Origin: Rhineura floridana
Taxonomy: Eukaryota; Chordata; Lepidosauria; Squamata; Rhineuridae
Assembly: GCF_030035675.1 (NCBI RefSeq)
Contig: NC_084492.1
Coordinates: 25,440,261-25,504,260 of the forward strand
Length of the DNA: 64,000 nucleotides
Direction of reading: 5' to 3'
Below, in pieces: positions 11,701 to 22,345 of this stretch. Both the position numbers and the translations under genes were made by a program. The notes under the pieces are model-generated. The model had not been told where the DNA came from, searched no databases, and saw nothing but the letters and a program-made list of their open reading frames with translations. The stretch's first letter is position 1. The number at the start of each line of letters is the position of its first letter.

Positions 11701-12369
11701 AGAGAATCTCATCACCATTCCCGTTCAGGGCACCATGGATTTTATTCATTTGAAGCAAGCAACATTTGTTATTCCTCCTGGCCACAACAATTTAAAACAA
11801 ATATCTGCTGGGCACCTCTCCCCCAAAATAAAATAAAATCCCGGATTCTCTAATCTGGTGCCGCCTCACCATCACGCTTTAAAAAAAGTGAGCGGGGTTC
11901 TTGAAAACGCATCCGTTTAACTATATTTCGATCGTAAACAGATCCAGAGAGTCCATGGTTAAGTTTGAAAGACGCGCCCAGGGCCGGAAACGGCATTTAA
12001 AAAAACCAAGACCCTTTCACGTGAAAGTAGCGCGTTTGCTCGTTCTCAAGCCGCAGCCGTTTGGTAAAGTACTGAAACTTTAAAGGAACCGCGAATTCCA
12101 AGCTCCGTAAAAGCCACCGCCAAGCAGACCCTCGAAGAGACACCCACGTGCGTTTCTCTCGCCCTAAAATCGCGCAGGGCGGAGAGCGCGGAGGAGGCAA
12201 ATCGCAGAAGTATGAATGTACCTCCTCGTGACTGTCCTGGTTCCTGTCCCAACCGAGTTACCGGCTCCTTCGACCTCGCCAGCCGATACCTGGAAATCCG
12301 CCTCCAGCTTTCAAGGGATCTGCAGCAGTTCGTCCACTTCCAGAGATTTCCCTACCCCTTTTAATCCAG

Positions 12370-12460
12370 GTAGTCTCTACGCTGAGACTGCAACCCTACG
12401 TTGGAAACAAGTCCCATTGACCTCAGGGGGTTTACTTCTGAGTAGGCATGCATAGGCTCG
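12370..12460. repeat. Short dispersed repeat inside the CpG island
   Basis: cattgacctcagggggttta then cttctgagtaggcatgcata, a relative of 5690-5800. Confidence 0.6.
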
Positions 12461-12744
12461 CGCCGGTAAATCACTCCCGGCGTAGTCTTTGCATCCGCGC
12501 CTGCGTAAGGGCACTGATTTAGAAACAAAACAAAATCTCCAGAACGCTCAAACTCCCCAACATTCCATTCTCCCCCCCTCCTGTCTATCGGCGAGCCAAT
12601 CAGCAGGCCGCCTCTCGAAGCAGGACCGTCCGGTTCTGGAAAGCTCAGCCTCAGCATTCCATGCTAACTACGCCCCCGACTAGCGCAGCCGCCAATCAAA
12701 GGGCGCCGTCGGAGCCTGGTGAGTTTTGTGGGCGGGCGAAAGGG

Positions 12745-12775
12745 GAAAAGAAAAGAAAAGAAAAGAAAAGAACGC
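12745..12775 (+). repeat. (AAAAG)n microsatellite
   Basis: About five units of aaaag in the CpG island, followed by an A/G-rich stretch. Confidence 0.85.
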
Positions 12776-13004
12776 GAAGAAGAAAAAAAGACAAGAATAT
12801 ACGAGCGAGGCAGCCAATGGCAGAGGCAGGGGGCAAAAAAAAATAGGGAGCCTAGAAAAAAAACACTAGTAAATTGAATTATTAAAAAAGTAATAGGGGG
12901 AGAATTTTTGTTTAGGGGGCGCCCCCCAGAACCCCCCCCGGCCACGGGCCTTACTGTTGTATAGCCCCTATCCTACGCTTTCAAAAGAGCCAGCGTAGTA
13001 CCTA

Positions 13005-13170
13005 CGTGTCATACATTTAAAACACACACACCCGTAAAAGAGTCCTGGGAACGGTAGTTTGTGAAGGGTGCTGGGAATTACTACTCTGTGAGAGGTAAAC
13101 TACATTTCCCAGAATTCTTTTTTTGAGGGTGGGGGATATGCGTTAAATGTGCGGTGCACACATAGCCTAA
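13005..13170. mobile_element. MITE-E palindrome
   Basis: gtcctgggaacggtagtttg faces aaactacatttcccagaatt. The outer ends hold catttaaaacac and gcgttaaatgtgc. A relative of 33405-33590 and 49650-49850. Confidence 0.75.
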
Positions 13171-13287
13171 AACTGCTTTGTCCAAACCCAATCCCCAGTC
13201 TGCTTCTTTCAAGGTTTCAGTGGTGATCCTGAGCCAGTCATCTTTCAGCCCTCCACTCTTGTTTGTCGCCAGCATGTGAGACAGAGG

Positions 13288-13350
13288 CAGTGTGGTGTAG
13301 TGATTAAAGTGTCAGACTAGGACCTGGATTGCATGGGTTCATATCCCCTG
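13288..13350 (+). mobile_element. SINE-S head fragment
   Basis: Only the tRNA-like head remains: gtgtggtgtagtgattaaag, then gactaggacctgg and a degraded B box. Confidence 0.7.
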
Positions 13351-13539
13351 GCTGAGTGGCAGGAAGAGGGAGGGCAGAGAGCACAGGTGTTTGCAGGAAT
13401 CCAGTCCCAGGTTCGGTCTTTGACTCTTGGCACCTCAAACAACCTCCCTTTGAGTTAACAGACAACTCGTTTCTGCCACACACATCCTTCTCTTCCTCCA
13501 CTGCGAAAACTTAATTATTCTTACTTGGAAAGTATTGCC

Positions 13540-13740
13540 CATAATTTGTTGTTGTTATACGCCTTCGATCGATTATGATTTATGGCGACCCTATGAATCA
13601 GCGACCTCCAATAGCATTTGTTGTAAACCACCCTGTTCAGATCTTGTAAGTTCAGGTCTGTGGCTTCCTTTATAGAATCAATCCATCTCTTGTATGGGCT
13701 TCCTCTTTTTCTACTCCCTTCTGTTTTTAACACTTTGCCG
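13540..13740 (-). mobile_element. Bov-B (RTE) LINE 3' end
   Basis: The minus-strand translation gives GSPYKRWIDSIKEATDLNL and NRVVYNKCYWRSLIHRVA, the C-terminus of the Bov-B ORF. The nucleotide 3' end atggcgaccctatgaatca follows. Bov-B is known for wide occurrence in squamates and for horizontal transfer. Confidence 0.88.
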
Positions 13741-13744
13741 ACAT

Positions 13745-14154
13745 AGTCAGTGTTTTCTTTAAAAATGTTACGAAAATCACTGTAAAATAAAATATTTGAG
13801 TTCCAAGATTTGCACGATAGTGCATTCTTTCAGTTCTATTTGCTGCTGGAGGAAGAACAGGATAGAACTTCTAACCTAGGAGCAGTTGGGCTAGGTCTTT
13901 TCCTGTGGACTAGAAGCAAGCAGCTTGCTAAATATATGGCTCCTGTTAAAACCACTGGTTTGTGGAAGTCATGGAAGCTCCCTTTTAAAGAAGGATCTAT
14001 GTAAGGAAGAAGGATCCCTATAAGCATCTGTGAAGAGGGCCCGTATACAACAAATCCTGTCCCAGGATGGAAGAGCTGGTTGCTGTAAATCTTGAAATGT
14101 AGCATTCAGAATGTTGATTCTATAAGGCTCCTGTTTTGTTCTGTCATTTAGAAC
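13745..14154. other. No gene or repeat recognised
   Basis: Unclassified. A minus-strand frame of 89 codons is not recognised. Confidence 0.45.
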
Positions 14155-14240
14155 AGGGTCAGGAAACCCATCAGCCACAAAAGCAATGGTCAGATGTGGA
14201 ATTATAGTCCAATAGCATCTGAAGGGCCACAAGTCCCTGA
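14155..14240. mobile_element. MITE-A, half copy
   Basis: ggaaacccatcagccacaaa, then tagtccaatagcatctgaag and ggccacaagtccctga. Confidence 0.58.
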
Positions 14241-14604
14241 TTTACAACATTGCTGAATGTATAGAAACATACACAATTTGACTGCTGTGGAAGCAACTCA
14301 CTATATTTTGTGGCAACAAACCATCTTCTCTCTAGGATCAAGGTTAGGAAAGACTGATTCTGCATTTTTGCCGCAGAAGCTAACTATGCACATGATTGGC
14401 TGATGCCTACAAAGACTCAACCCCCCCCATTTTACAACTTTTAAAGTTTTTTTTAAGGCAATGGAAAACTTTCAATTCAATAAATTTACAAGCAATATTT
14501 TAAAACTTTTTTAAAAAATAAACTTTCCTAAATGTGGGGGAGTTGGAAGACTGAATCAGTGTTTGATTTGTTGGTAAATATGTCTGTCGAATTCATTGTG
14601 AAGG

Positions 14605-15244
14605 TGCATATGCTCCGGTAAAATGTGCACTGAAACCCATAAGTTAGTGAAAATAACATGCAAAAATACATTATACTAGGGAACATTGCTTTGCAAAAAT
14701 GTGTATATTAGGCAAAAATATGTAATCAAGAGAAATTAGCATTAAAATGCTGGAGAATTTTATTAGAACCTTTTTTTAAAAAAATCACAAACTGATGTGG
14801 AAATGTGGAAAACTGAACGTAAGAATGGAAAAATGAGAAACTGAGATAAACTGAAATGGACAGATTTCTCCACCCCTCCTCCAGATGTTTTGGACTACAA
14901 CTCACATCGTCTGAGGCAGCACAGACAATGGTCAAGGATGGGAACTGTATCCAAAACATTTATTTATTTATTAGATTTATATCTCACCCTTCCTCTCAGT
15001 AGGAGCCCAGAGCGGCAAACAAAAGCACTAAAAACACGTTGAAACATCATAAAAACAAACTTTTAAATATATTAAAACAAAACACCTTTAAAAACATTTT
15101 TTTAAAAAAGCTTTAAAAACACCTTTAAAAAAAAGTTGCAAATTCATTGTGAAGGTGGGGAAAACCACATAGCAAGTCTCATAATAAAGTACATTTGTGT
15201 ACACTTGCTCTTTTTGCTTTTTTAAAACCCTTGTGTTACATACT
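14605..15244 (+). repeat. Left arm of an inverted duplication
   Basis: About 640 bp matching the reverse complement of 18928-19574 with few differences. It contains, in order, part of a MITE-D, a MITE-A core (14885-14957), an L2-type tail (14957-15130) and about 110 bp of unclassified sequence ending at ttacatact. It starts inside the MITE-D, whereas the right arm continues to that element's end. Confidence 0.88.
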
Positions 15245-16104
15245 GAATAAAGCAATGTTTTATTATGAGGCAAAGTACAAAGAGATAAGGAAGTCTAGGC
15301 AGTCAGACAACACTCTGGCTATATCAACAAGAAAACTCCTTATGTGGCGTGGCTGATACCTGCAGACAGTGAGGTAAACTAGTTGTTGATATTAGTCATA
15401 GAAAATGCATGGGGAAGCGCAACAGACAGACAGTAGCTGATAGGACCATGGAAAGATACCCCCTTTTCTTTAATAAGAATGTGTATAAAAGCTAAGCTTT
15501 TACAGCACTCATTACCTTCCACTCTGGCTAGAGTGAGAGTCAAAGAGAATGCAGGAGAACCATTCCATTTATTCCATCCATGACATCTGATGGGAGTTGT
15601 ATTATAACATGTACGTGTACTTAGTAACTTTCGCTCTGTAATATGACAGAGTTTAACTCAGTATTTCATCTGTTGTAACCTGTTTTAACTAAGATATGCC
15701 TTCAAAGTATTACACGATGATGTTAAATGGATATCCAGCAACTTCTTTCATGCTGGGATGTATTCCTCTTTTCTGTTTCTCCAGTGTTGGCTAAGGCCAC
15801 ATAGAATGCATTTTATTAGTTGTAGTGTGCAAGATATAAATAAATAGCATATACTATAAAGATTATTTTGCTAGCTGAAGTCGGACTCCTAAATTGAAAA
15901 TTTCTGGTACATCCCAAGATTCAAGAATCCTCGAGTGGGGTGTCCTCTATTATCCACCTACCTTCTGATGATTGCTGTTGATAACCAGTGATCTTAGGTG
16001 AACTAATGTTCCATACAAGATCTCTGGGTAGAGATAGATGAAAGGAGAAAGCAAGAACCCTTGACCCTGTGCATTCACAAGAAAAGAGTCAGTCTTGCCG
16101 GTAT
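15245..16104. other. Spacer of the inverted duplication, unclassified part
   Basis: No repeat or exon recognised. Its boundary at 15244 is the outer edge of the left arm. Confidence 0.5.
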
Positions 16105-16345
16105 CAAGACACACTGAAAGCCCCGTTCTGAGTTGCTATGGAGCAGGCTTCTGATAGTTTAAAGACTTCAAAGACAGACTTTGCTGCAGAATGGAGTAAC
16201 CTACTGATACCCAATAGGTAAGAGGCAAAGCAGCCTCTCAAATAACCTGATCCCAAGCAGTACATTGCTTTATATGTTAATATCAAAACATTGAACTTGG
16301 CTCAGTAGCAGATTGGCAGCCAGTGCAGATCCCGCAGACAAGGTG
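16105..16345 (-). mobile_element. L2 LINE fragment, old
   Basis: On the minus strand it matches the L2 C-terminal region: cactggctgccaatctgcta, then ttgatattaacatataaagc and gatcaggttatttgagag. Stops are frequent. Confidence 0.65.
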
Positions 16346-16359
16346 TAATCTGGCAGTAG

Positions 16360-16440
16360 TCTGCCAGTTCTCATCATCCCTCACACTGGCTAAGCTTTCT
16401 AGGGTAATGGGAACTGAAGTCCAACAACTTCTGGGGAGTC
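16360..16440. mobile_element. MITE-A remnant
   Basis: ccctcacactggctaagctt, then gggaactgaagtccaacaac and ttctgggg. Confidence 0.5.
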
Positions 16441-16625
16441 ATGGCTGAAGAACACTGGGACTCTAACCTAATTAAGGCGGAAATTCTGTCCATGCTTACA
16501 TGGAAGGAAACCCCACTGAACTCAATAGAAATAAGTTTTGTTGTGTTCAGTGGTTTTTACTCCCATGCAAGTATGGATAGAATTGCAGCCTTAATTAGGT
16601 TAGAGTATCAGTATTCTTCAGCCAT
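16441..16625. repeat. 185-bp foldback around a short dispersed repeat
   Basis: The left arm starts atggctgaagaacactggga and the right arm ends gtattcttcagccat. They are reverse complements over about 38 bp with about 3 mismatches, including ctctaacctaattaaggc perfectly. The interior is a member of the 5690-5800 family. Confidence 0.8.
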
Positions 16626-16634
16626 TACTCAGAA

Positions 16635-17429
16635 GTAGGGATGGGGGAGAAATTTGATTTCGGTTCATATTTAAATCCAGATTTGTCAAATTCATAATTT
16701 CCAAAACAATATGAGAACCAAAACACAGCCATCCTTTAAAATGTGCACTTATCTGAATTTTGTGAAGCAGTTCTCCAACTAACCAGTGTTTACAAAAGTG
16801 AATATATTATTTATTTATTTACCTAATATCCTGCCCTTCCTCCCAGAAGGAGCCCAGGGCATCAAACAAAAACCTTAAAAGCACTCTAAAACATTTTAAG
16901 ATGTTTTAACAAAAGACTTTAAAAACATATTAAAACATCTTTTAAAACCCATTAAAACAAAACATCTTTAAAACATTTTTTTTTTAAAAACAGCTTTAAA
17001 AACAACTTAAAAAGCAATTCCAACACAGACACAGACTACAATAAGGTCTCTACTTAAAAGGCTTCTTGAAGAGGGTCTTCAGTAGGCGCCATAAAGATAA
17101 CAGAAATGGTGCCTGTCTAATATTTAAGGGGAGGGAATTCTAAAGTGTTGGTACTACAACATTAAAGGTGATAATAACCTTTATTATCACTAATATATAT
17201 TAGTGATAACAAAAATGTTTTACATTAGGAGAAATTGCTTGCCAAACCATGTACATTTGTCAAAACCGCATGCAAAAATGTATTAGTAGAAGAAATTCAC
17301 ACTAAAATGCTGAAAAATCTTCATGAGAACTTTTTTTTAGCAAATTGCTGCAGAAATGTGGAGAACTGAATTTAAGATTGGAAAAATGAGAAACAGAGAG
17401 AACCGAAATGGACAGATCCTTCCATCCCT
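16635..17429 (+). mobile_element. MITE-D (hAT) with 8-bp TSD, split by an L2 tail
   Basis: The ends pair as tagggatgg and ccatcccta, and actcagaa flanks both sides (16627-16634 and 17430-17437). The body has the motifs gaaattcacactaaaatgct and gcagaaatgtgga, shared with 19300-19735, 21755-22183 and 32745-33213. An L2 tail interrupts it at about 16808-17200. Confidence 0.83.
16808..17200 (-). mobile_element. L2 LINE 3' tail inside the MITE-D
   Basis: On the minus strand it begins near the ggcgcc motif, passes aacaaaacatctttaaaac-type A-rich blocks, and ends with ctgggctccttctgggagga and a (TAAA)n tail. Similar tails lie at 563-790, 17457-17640, 20840-21010 and 54712-55005. Confidence 0.75.
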
Positions 17430-17456
17430 ACTCAGAACAGGAGTTTGTAAGCATGT

Positions 17457-17640
17457 TTATTATTTATGTATTTATGTATTTATTTAGATTTATATCCCAC
17501 CCTTCGTCCCAGCAGGAGCCCAGGGTGGCAAAGACCAAAAGCACTCAAAACACTCTAAGGCATCATGAAAATAGACTTTAAAATATGTTACAACAAAACA
17601 TCCTTAAACACATATTAAATCCTATTAAGGTTGCAGTGTA
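17457..17640 (-). mobile_element. L2-type LINE tail
   Basis: (TTTA)n-like start, then tttatatcccacccttcgtc and agcaggagcccagggtggca, followed by A-rich blocks. Confidence 0.7.
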
Positions 17641-17724
17641 AAGGGTTGCAATCCTAAACACTAGGAAGTAAGCATCAATGAAGACAGTGGGACAAGCATC
17701 AGATTGTGCTCCATGTCTCATCTC

Positions 17725-17880
17725 CGTAATACAGAGATGGGGAAACCGTCAGCCTCCAGATATTGCTGAACTATAACTCCCATCATCCCCAAATTGGATC
17801 ACTGACCACACTGACTGGGCCTGAAGAGTGTTGGAGCTCAATAACATCTGGACAGCCTCAGATTCTTCACCCGTGGCATA
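17725..17880. mobile_element. MITE-A palindrome
   Basis: cagcctccagatattgctga then actataactcccatcatccc, with ctcaataacatctggacagc on the right. Confidence 0.68.
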
Positions 17881-18174
17881 ATACCTCCTGTAATCCCTTT
17901 TTAAGAAAAAAGGCACACATTGGGGATTTTCCATCTTGCCCTGAAACATCTTTCTCCCCCACTCTTTTTAAAATGGGGCCTAAGGAAGAATTCTATGGAA
18001 CCTGGAAGCTTACTCACTACTTTGCAATGCTAGAGTTGGTCCTAATAGATAACAGAGTTGTTGCTGTTTTTCCTAATGGACTCAAACAGCAATTTTTACC
18101 CCAATATAGTTTTCCTGTCTACAGAAGCAGAGAATTCAATTTTTCAAAACTTATATATGCCCTTGGCAGGTCAT

Positions 18175-18330
18175 TCAGACATTTCACAACAGGTTAAAAA
18201 AAAAAGTGAACTCACTAAATTGTGGAATTCCCTTCCCACAGAGGTGGACAGTCTACCCCTTCTGAAGGGGTCTAGGTGCATGTGGAGACCCTCAAAAGTC
18301 TATAGCTGTGCAGCATCTCATGCCTGTTAC
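18175..18330 (+). mobile_element. Possible LINE 3' fragment
   Basis: actaaattgtggaattccct then tcccacagaggtggacagtc gives LWNSLPTEV, a phrase typical of CR1/L2-like C-termini. The rest is unrecognised. Confidence 0.45.
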
Positions 18331-18423
18331 AAATCTTGTAGGGTGAAGGAAGACATGAGGCCCTACAAAGGGGGCCCTCAGAATGTAGATTTGTTATGCA
18401 ATACACTTGCGGTACAGAAATAC

Positions 18424-18640
18424 ACCCAACACGTTTATTTACTGAGTATTTAAAGCATGCTTTTCCATTTGAATAAAATTCCAAAAGGATGGAACGGTAA
18501 TAAATTTAAAAACAATAATTTAAACAAAGCAACCAACATTTGTTTATTGAGCATTTAAAGCTTGATTTTCAACTTGAATAACATTCCAAAGGGATGTTAC
18601 ACTAATACTGTAAAAACACAAACTTAAACAAAACAACAAT
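18424..18640 (+). repeat. Two-unit tandem duplication, about 107 bp per unit
   Basis: Unit 1 starts ccaacacgtttatttactga and unit 2 ccaacatttgtttattgagc. Both continue through catttaaagc or tatttaaagc, a ttgaataa word, ccaaa and ggatg, and end in taaacaaagcaa or taaacaaaacaa. Identity is roughly 80%. Confidence 0.8.
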
Positions 18641-18927
18641 AAAGTTTTGTAAGTAGCAGATTGAAAAAAACTAAAAACAAAGAAGCAGGCTTAAAAAAAC
18701 AACCTACACCAGATAATACACTGGATTGTCCATTCCACAAATTAGAAACAACAGTGAAGACTGTACCAAAGATTATAGGTTGAGAGACATGAGTTGGTAG
18801 TCATGATTATACGACTGTTTCAGCTCCAAAATATATAAAGAGCTACCATGTTATTAGTTTCAAAGAATACTAAAAGCCCAGAAAAGAAACATTTCAGTTT
18901 AAAAGGTAGCCCCATCAGTCATTGGTA

Positions 18928-19574
18928 AGTATGTAACACAAGGGTTTTAAAAAAGCAAATAGAGCAAGTGTACACAAACGTACTTTATTATGAGACTCGC
19001 TATGTGGTTTTCCCCACCTTCACAATGAATTTGCAACTTTTTTTTAAAGGTGTTTTTAAAACTTTTTTAAAAAAATGTTTTTAAAGGTGTTTTGTTTTAA
19101 TATATTTAAAAGTTTGTTTTTATGATGTTTCAACGTGTTTTTAGTGCTTTTGTTTGCCGCTCTGGGCTCCTACTGAGAGGAAGGGTGGGATATAAATCTA
19201 ATAAATAAATAAATGTTTTGGATACAGTTCCCATCCTTGACCATTGTCTGTGCTGCCTCAGACGATGTGAGTTGTAGTCCAAAACATCTGGAGGAGAGGT
19301 GGAGGGGTGGAGAAATCTGTCCATTTCAGTTTATCTCAGTTTCTCATTTTTCCATTCTTATGTTCAGTTTTCCACATTTCCACATCCGTTTGTGATTTTT
19401 TTTAAAAAAGGTTCTAATAAAATTCTCCAGCATTTTAATGCTAATTTCTCTTGATTACATATTTTTGCCTAATATACACATTTTTGCAAAGCAATGTTCC
19501 CTAGTATAATGTATTTTTGCATGTTATTTTCACTAACTTATGGGTTTCAGTGCACATTTTACCGGAGCATATGC
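18928..19574 (-). repeat. Right arm of an inverted duplication
   Basis: Reverse-complement partner of 14605-15244, separated by about 3.7 kb. On this side the MITE-D continues to about 19735, so this locus may be the source and the left arm the copy. The two MITE-A parts differ by a small insertion near 19290-19300. Confidence 0.88.
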
Positions 19575-19735
19575 ATTTTTGTACACACTGCTGGGCTAGA
19601 GAACGGCATCGTAAAATTTGAAGTGGAAATTTCAAGGGATGGCTGTGTCTTGGCTTGCATATTGTTTCAGAAAGTGCAGATTAGGTAGCTTTGCTGTTAA
19701 ATGAGTGCTGAATCAAGGTTCTTCCCCATTCCTAC
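19300..19735 (-). mobile_element. MITE-D, minus orientation
   Basis: Runs from the gagaaatctgtccatttc end to the ttccccattcctaccc end. Its right two-fifths lie outside the inverted-duplication arm, which shows where that duplication broke. Confidence 0.75.
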
Positions 19736-20084
19736 CCATGAGGCCATTAAGTCCAGAGTCTAAAAGTACCAAAATGAACTCCCTCCATACCACCTGACAG
19801 AAGTTGTTCAGTGTGGCATGCTAAAAGCTGATGGTCAGCAGACAGAGACATTCATTTGGTTTATAAAGATCCATTTCTCCTCTCCAAGAGGAGCAGAAAC
19901 AGGATGTATTATCAAATGAAATATGGCGATCCACGTCAATTCGCATACCTTCCCTTGGGGTTAGGGAACCTGTGGCTGCAGAGTTCAGCTTTTCTTGGAT
20001 TACTCTTGACACAGTGTTTTGACTTTCTATTTGACCCACAGGACATAAACAATTGTCATTATGCAATGCCATGAATTGCTTATG

Positions 20085-20381
20085 TAAAACAGGGATCTCT
20101 TCTCGATCGTCCCAGAGTGCAGGACATGGAATATTGGGCTCAAGTTGCAGGAAGGAAGATTTCAACTGAACATCAGGAGAAACTGCCTCACTGTTAGAGC
20201 AGTATGGCAATGGAAGCAATGACCTAAGGAAGTGGTGGGCTCTCCAACACTGGAGGCATTCAAGAGACAGCTGGACAGCCACTTGCCGGATATACTTTCA
20301 TTTGGATTCCTGCATTGAGCAAGGGGATGGTGTTGATGGCCTTATAAGCGCCCTCTAATCCTACAATTCTTTGATTCTAGA
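20085..20381 (+). mobile_element. CR1 LINE 3' end (attcta-type)
   Basis: Contains caggagaaactgcctcactg, ggaagtggtgggctctccaa and agctggacagccacttgcc. It ends ctacaattctttgattcta, the CR1 terminal repeat of the subfamily also seen at 59949-60037. Confidence 0.83.
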
Positions 20382-20384
20382 GTG

Positions 20385-20515
20385 GAGGACCTCTGGCCCT
20401 CCAATTGTTTTTCGACTGCAACTCCAAAAAAACCCAACCTCTGGCCATGCAGCTAGAGTTGTAGGAAATTGGAGTCCAGTAACATCTGGATGGCCACACG
20501 TTCCCTATCCCTAAT
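20385..20515. mobile_element. MITE-A, diverged
   Basis: ggacctctggccctccaatt on the left and ccagtaacatctggatggcc on the right. It directly abuts the CR1 end. Confidence 0.65.
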
Positions 20516-20607
20516 GTATAATATTTATATACCACTTTTCTGTTCAGACAATCACAATGGTTTACTATAAAATTATACAGAAGAACAATGATTCTCAGTT
20601 CCCCAGC

Positions 20608-20747
20608 GCAGCCTTTCCCAACCTTTGGTTGCCCAGATGTTGCTGGACTACAACTCCCATCAGCCCCAGCCAGCATGGCCAATGGTCAGGAATGATGGGA
20701 ACTGTAATCCAGCAACATCTGGGCACCCAAAGGCTGGGAAAGGCTGT
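20608..20747. mobile_element. MITE-A core with different outer ends
   Basis: A near-perfect palindrome whose outer arms are gcctttcccaacctttgg and ccaaaggctgggaaaggc, not the aacctgtggccctcc type. The core (ACTACAACTCCCATCA, then gccagcatggccaatgg) is the same. Confidence 0.8.
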
Positions 20748-20839
20748 GTCAAATTATTCTTCCCAGAATTCTTTGAGGGAAGTCATCACTGTTGATTTAC
20801 GTTTCATTTAGATATACTGGCAGGAAATGAAATATAACC

Positions 20840-21010
20840 TTCCTCTTTCAACAAGCCTTTAAGTAGACACCTTTATCCCAGTCTGCTTCTGTACAGGAAC
20901 TGTTTTTAAGATGTTTTGCTTTTAAGATGTTTTTAATGTTTTATCACTTGCTGCCTTGGGTTCTTTTTGGGAGGAAGGGTAGGGATATACATTTTGTAGT
21001 AAAATAAATA
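20840..21010 (+). mobile_element. L2-type LINE tail
   Basis: tctttcaacaagcctttaag, cagtctgcttctgtacagga, then ttgggttctttttgggagga and an (AAAT)n end. Confidence 0.7.
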
Positions 21011-21190
21011 AAACATTTTTAAGATACTATCTTCTGACAAAGAAAGTGTCTCTAACTGTTGAACAATACAGAATCCTTTGGCAGGCAAAATCTAAAAAGT
21101 TTTGTGTGGCTAGAATGATTATTCACTGCTAATCAAAGACTCCAGTATCACATTACCTATTTTATGTATCCCATTAGTACTCTTTTTTTT

Positions 21191-21418
21191 TTAATGATTC
21201 AACTTTAGAGTGTAAACACTTGACATTGTCTTAACGTCAAAATCAGGTTTTAGATTTTCAAGTTTGGAAGCAATATTGAACACTGTTTCATTTTTTACAA
21301 TGTTCTTTTTGATCTTGCTGACGTACCCATGCCCAGAAACTGAATTTATTCCGTGTTTTCTGACTTTGTCTTCACCAGAGGAGAAAAATCTCTTCATATT
21401 CCTCTTTTGAATTCTCAT
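21191..21418 (-). other. Unrecognised 75-codon reading frame
   Basis: The frame reads MRIQKRNMKRFFSSGEDKV at its start and is Lys-rich. I do not recognise it. It could be a fragment of an old transposon ORF or chance. No splice sites or neighbouring exons support a gene. Confidence 0.2.
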
Positions 21419-21754
21419 TCTTCACTACCTCCCTTTTTATTTAAACAGCCATCTTTGATTCAGTGTCTGTTCTTTTATTATAACAAGGGAAATCGTGATG
21501 AATGATTAGGTATTTCAAACACTAAAACTTTGGTAGATTAGCTACTTCAAATATCAGAAGTAAAATAATATTGCAGAGGACAAGTGTATGATAATAATCA
21601 GTTAATTTAAAAAGTTGTAAATGTGTTCACCATGATAGACAGAGTCTTCACGGAGGTACATAAAAGAACTACAATGAATAAAACGGAGAGCAGCTTTAGG
21701 CCAATGATTAAGAGGCTGTCAGGATGGCAATGTGACACAGGAAGCTGTTTTATA

Positions 21755-22183
21755 CACAGGTTTCTCTCACTTCCTCATCATTTTTCCAATGTTAAATTCA
21801 GTTCTCCACATTTCCACATCAGTTTGCATTTTAAAAAAAGTCCTTGTGAAAATTCATCAGCATTTTGGGGCAATTTTCTCTTACTATACACATTTTTACA
21901 AGCAATTCTGCCTAATACACACATTTGTTTTGCAACTCAATTACCCCTAATACAATGCATTTTACACATTTATTTTCATAAATAAATGCATTTCTATACA
22001 CACGATATCATAGTATATGCATTTTTGTACACATCATTTGGCTGGAGAACTGCATTCTGAAATTCGGATAACTGAATTTCGAAGGGCAGCTATGTTTCTG
22101 CTTGGGGATCGTTTTGGAAAATGCAAATTTGACAAGTTTGCCTTTAAATGCAAACTGCATTGAATTTGTCCCCCATCCCTACA
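21755..22183 (-). mobile_element. MITE-D, minus orientation
   Basis: From ctcacttcctcatcattttt to tgtcccccatcccta. It shares the catttccacatcagtttg and attttctcttactatacaca blocks with the other copies. The target duplication could not be defined. Confidence 0.75.
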
Positions 22184-22187
22184 TATA

Positions 22188-22345
22188 ACAGGCCAGATAA
22201 CTGGTCCATCAATTCCAATACTGTCTGCTCTGACTGGTAATAGCTCTCTAAGGTCAGAGGAAAATCTCTTTCCTCCCCATCATCTGCAACCTGATCCTTT
22301 CAACATAAAGCAGAACAGCACTTACACTGCGCCACTGAGCTGTAG
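22188..22345 (-). mobile_element. SINE-C, diverged
   Basis: The tail-side words actggtccatcaattccaat and gctctgactggtaatagc are followed by the tRNA-like head gcgccactgagctgtagt, read on the minus strand. Confidence 0.68.

Larger units (their letters stand above)
11900..12960. promoter_or_regulatory. Orphan CpG-island promoter, possibly PLEKHF1 exon 1
   Basis: CpG pairs are dense here and sparse on both sides. CCAAT boxes lie near 12594, 12691 and 12812, with E-box-like CACGTG at about 12018 and 12144. No TATA box and no coding exon were recognised. A short repeat (12370-12460) and an AAAAG run (12745-12775) lie within. In other vertebrates PLEKHF1 lies downstream of POP4 on the same strand and has a non-coding first exon. 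That layout would put its promoter here on the minus strand with the coding exon outside the window. Direction and gene identity are inference. Confidence 0.55.
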
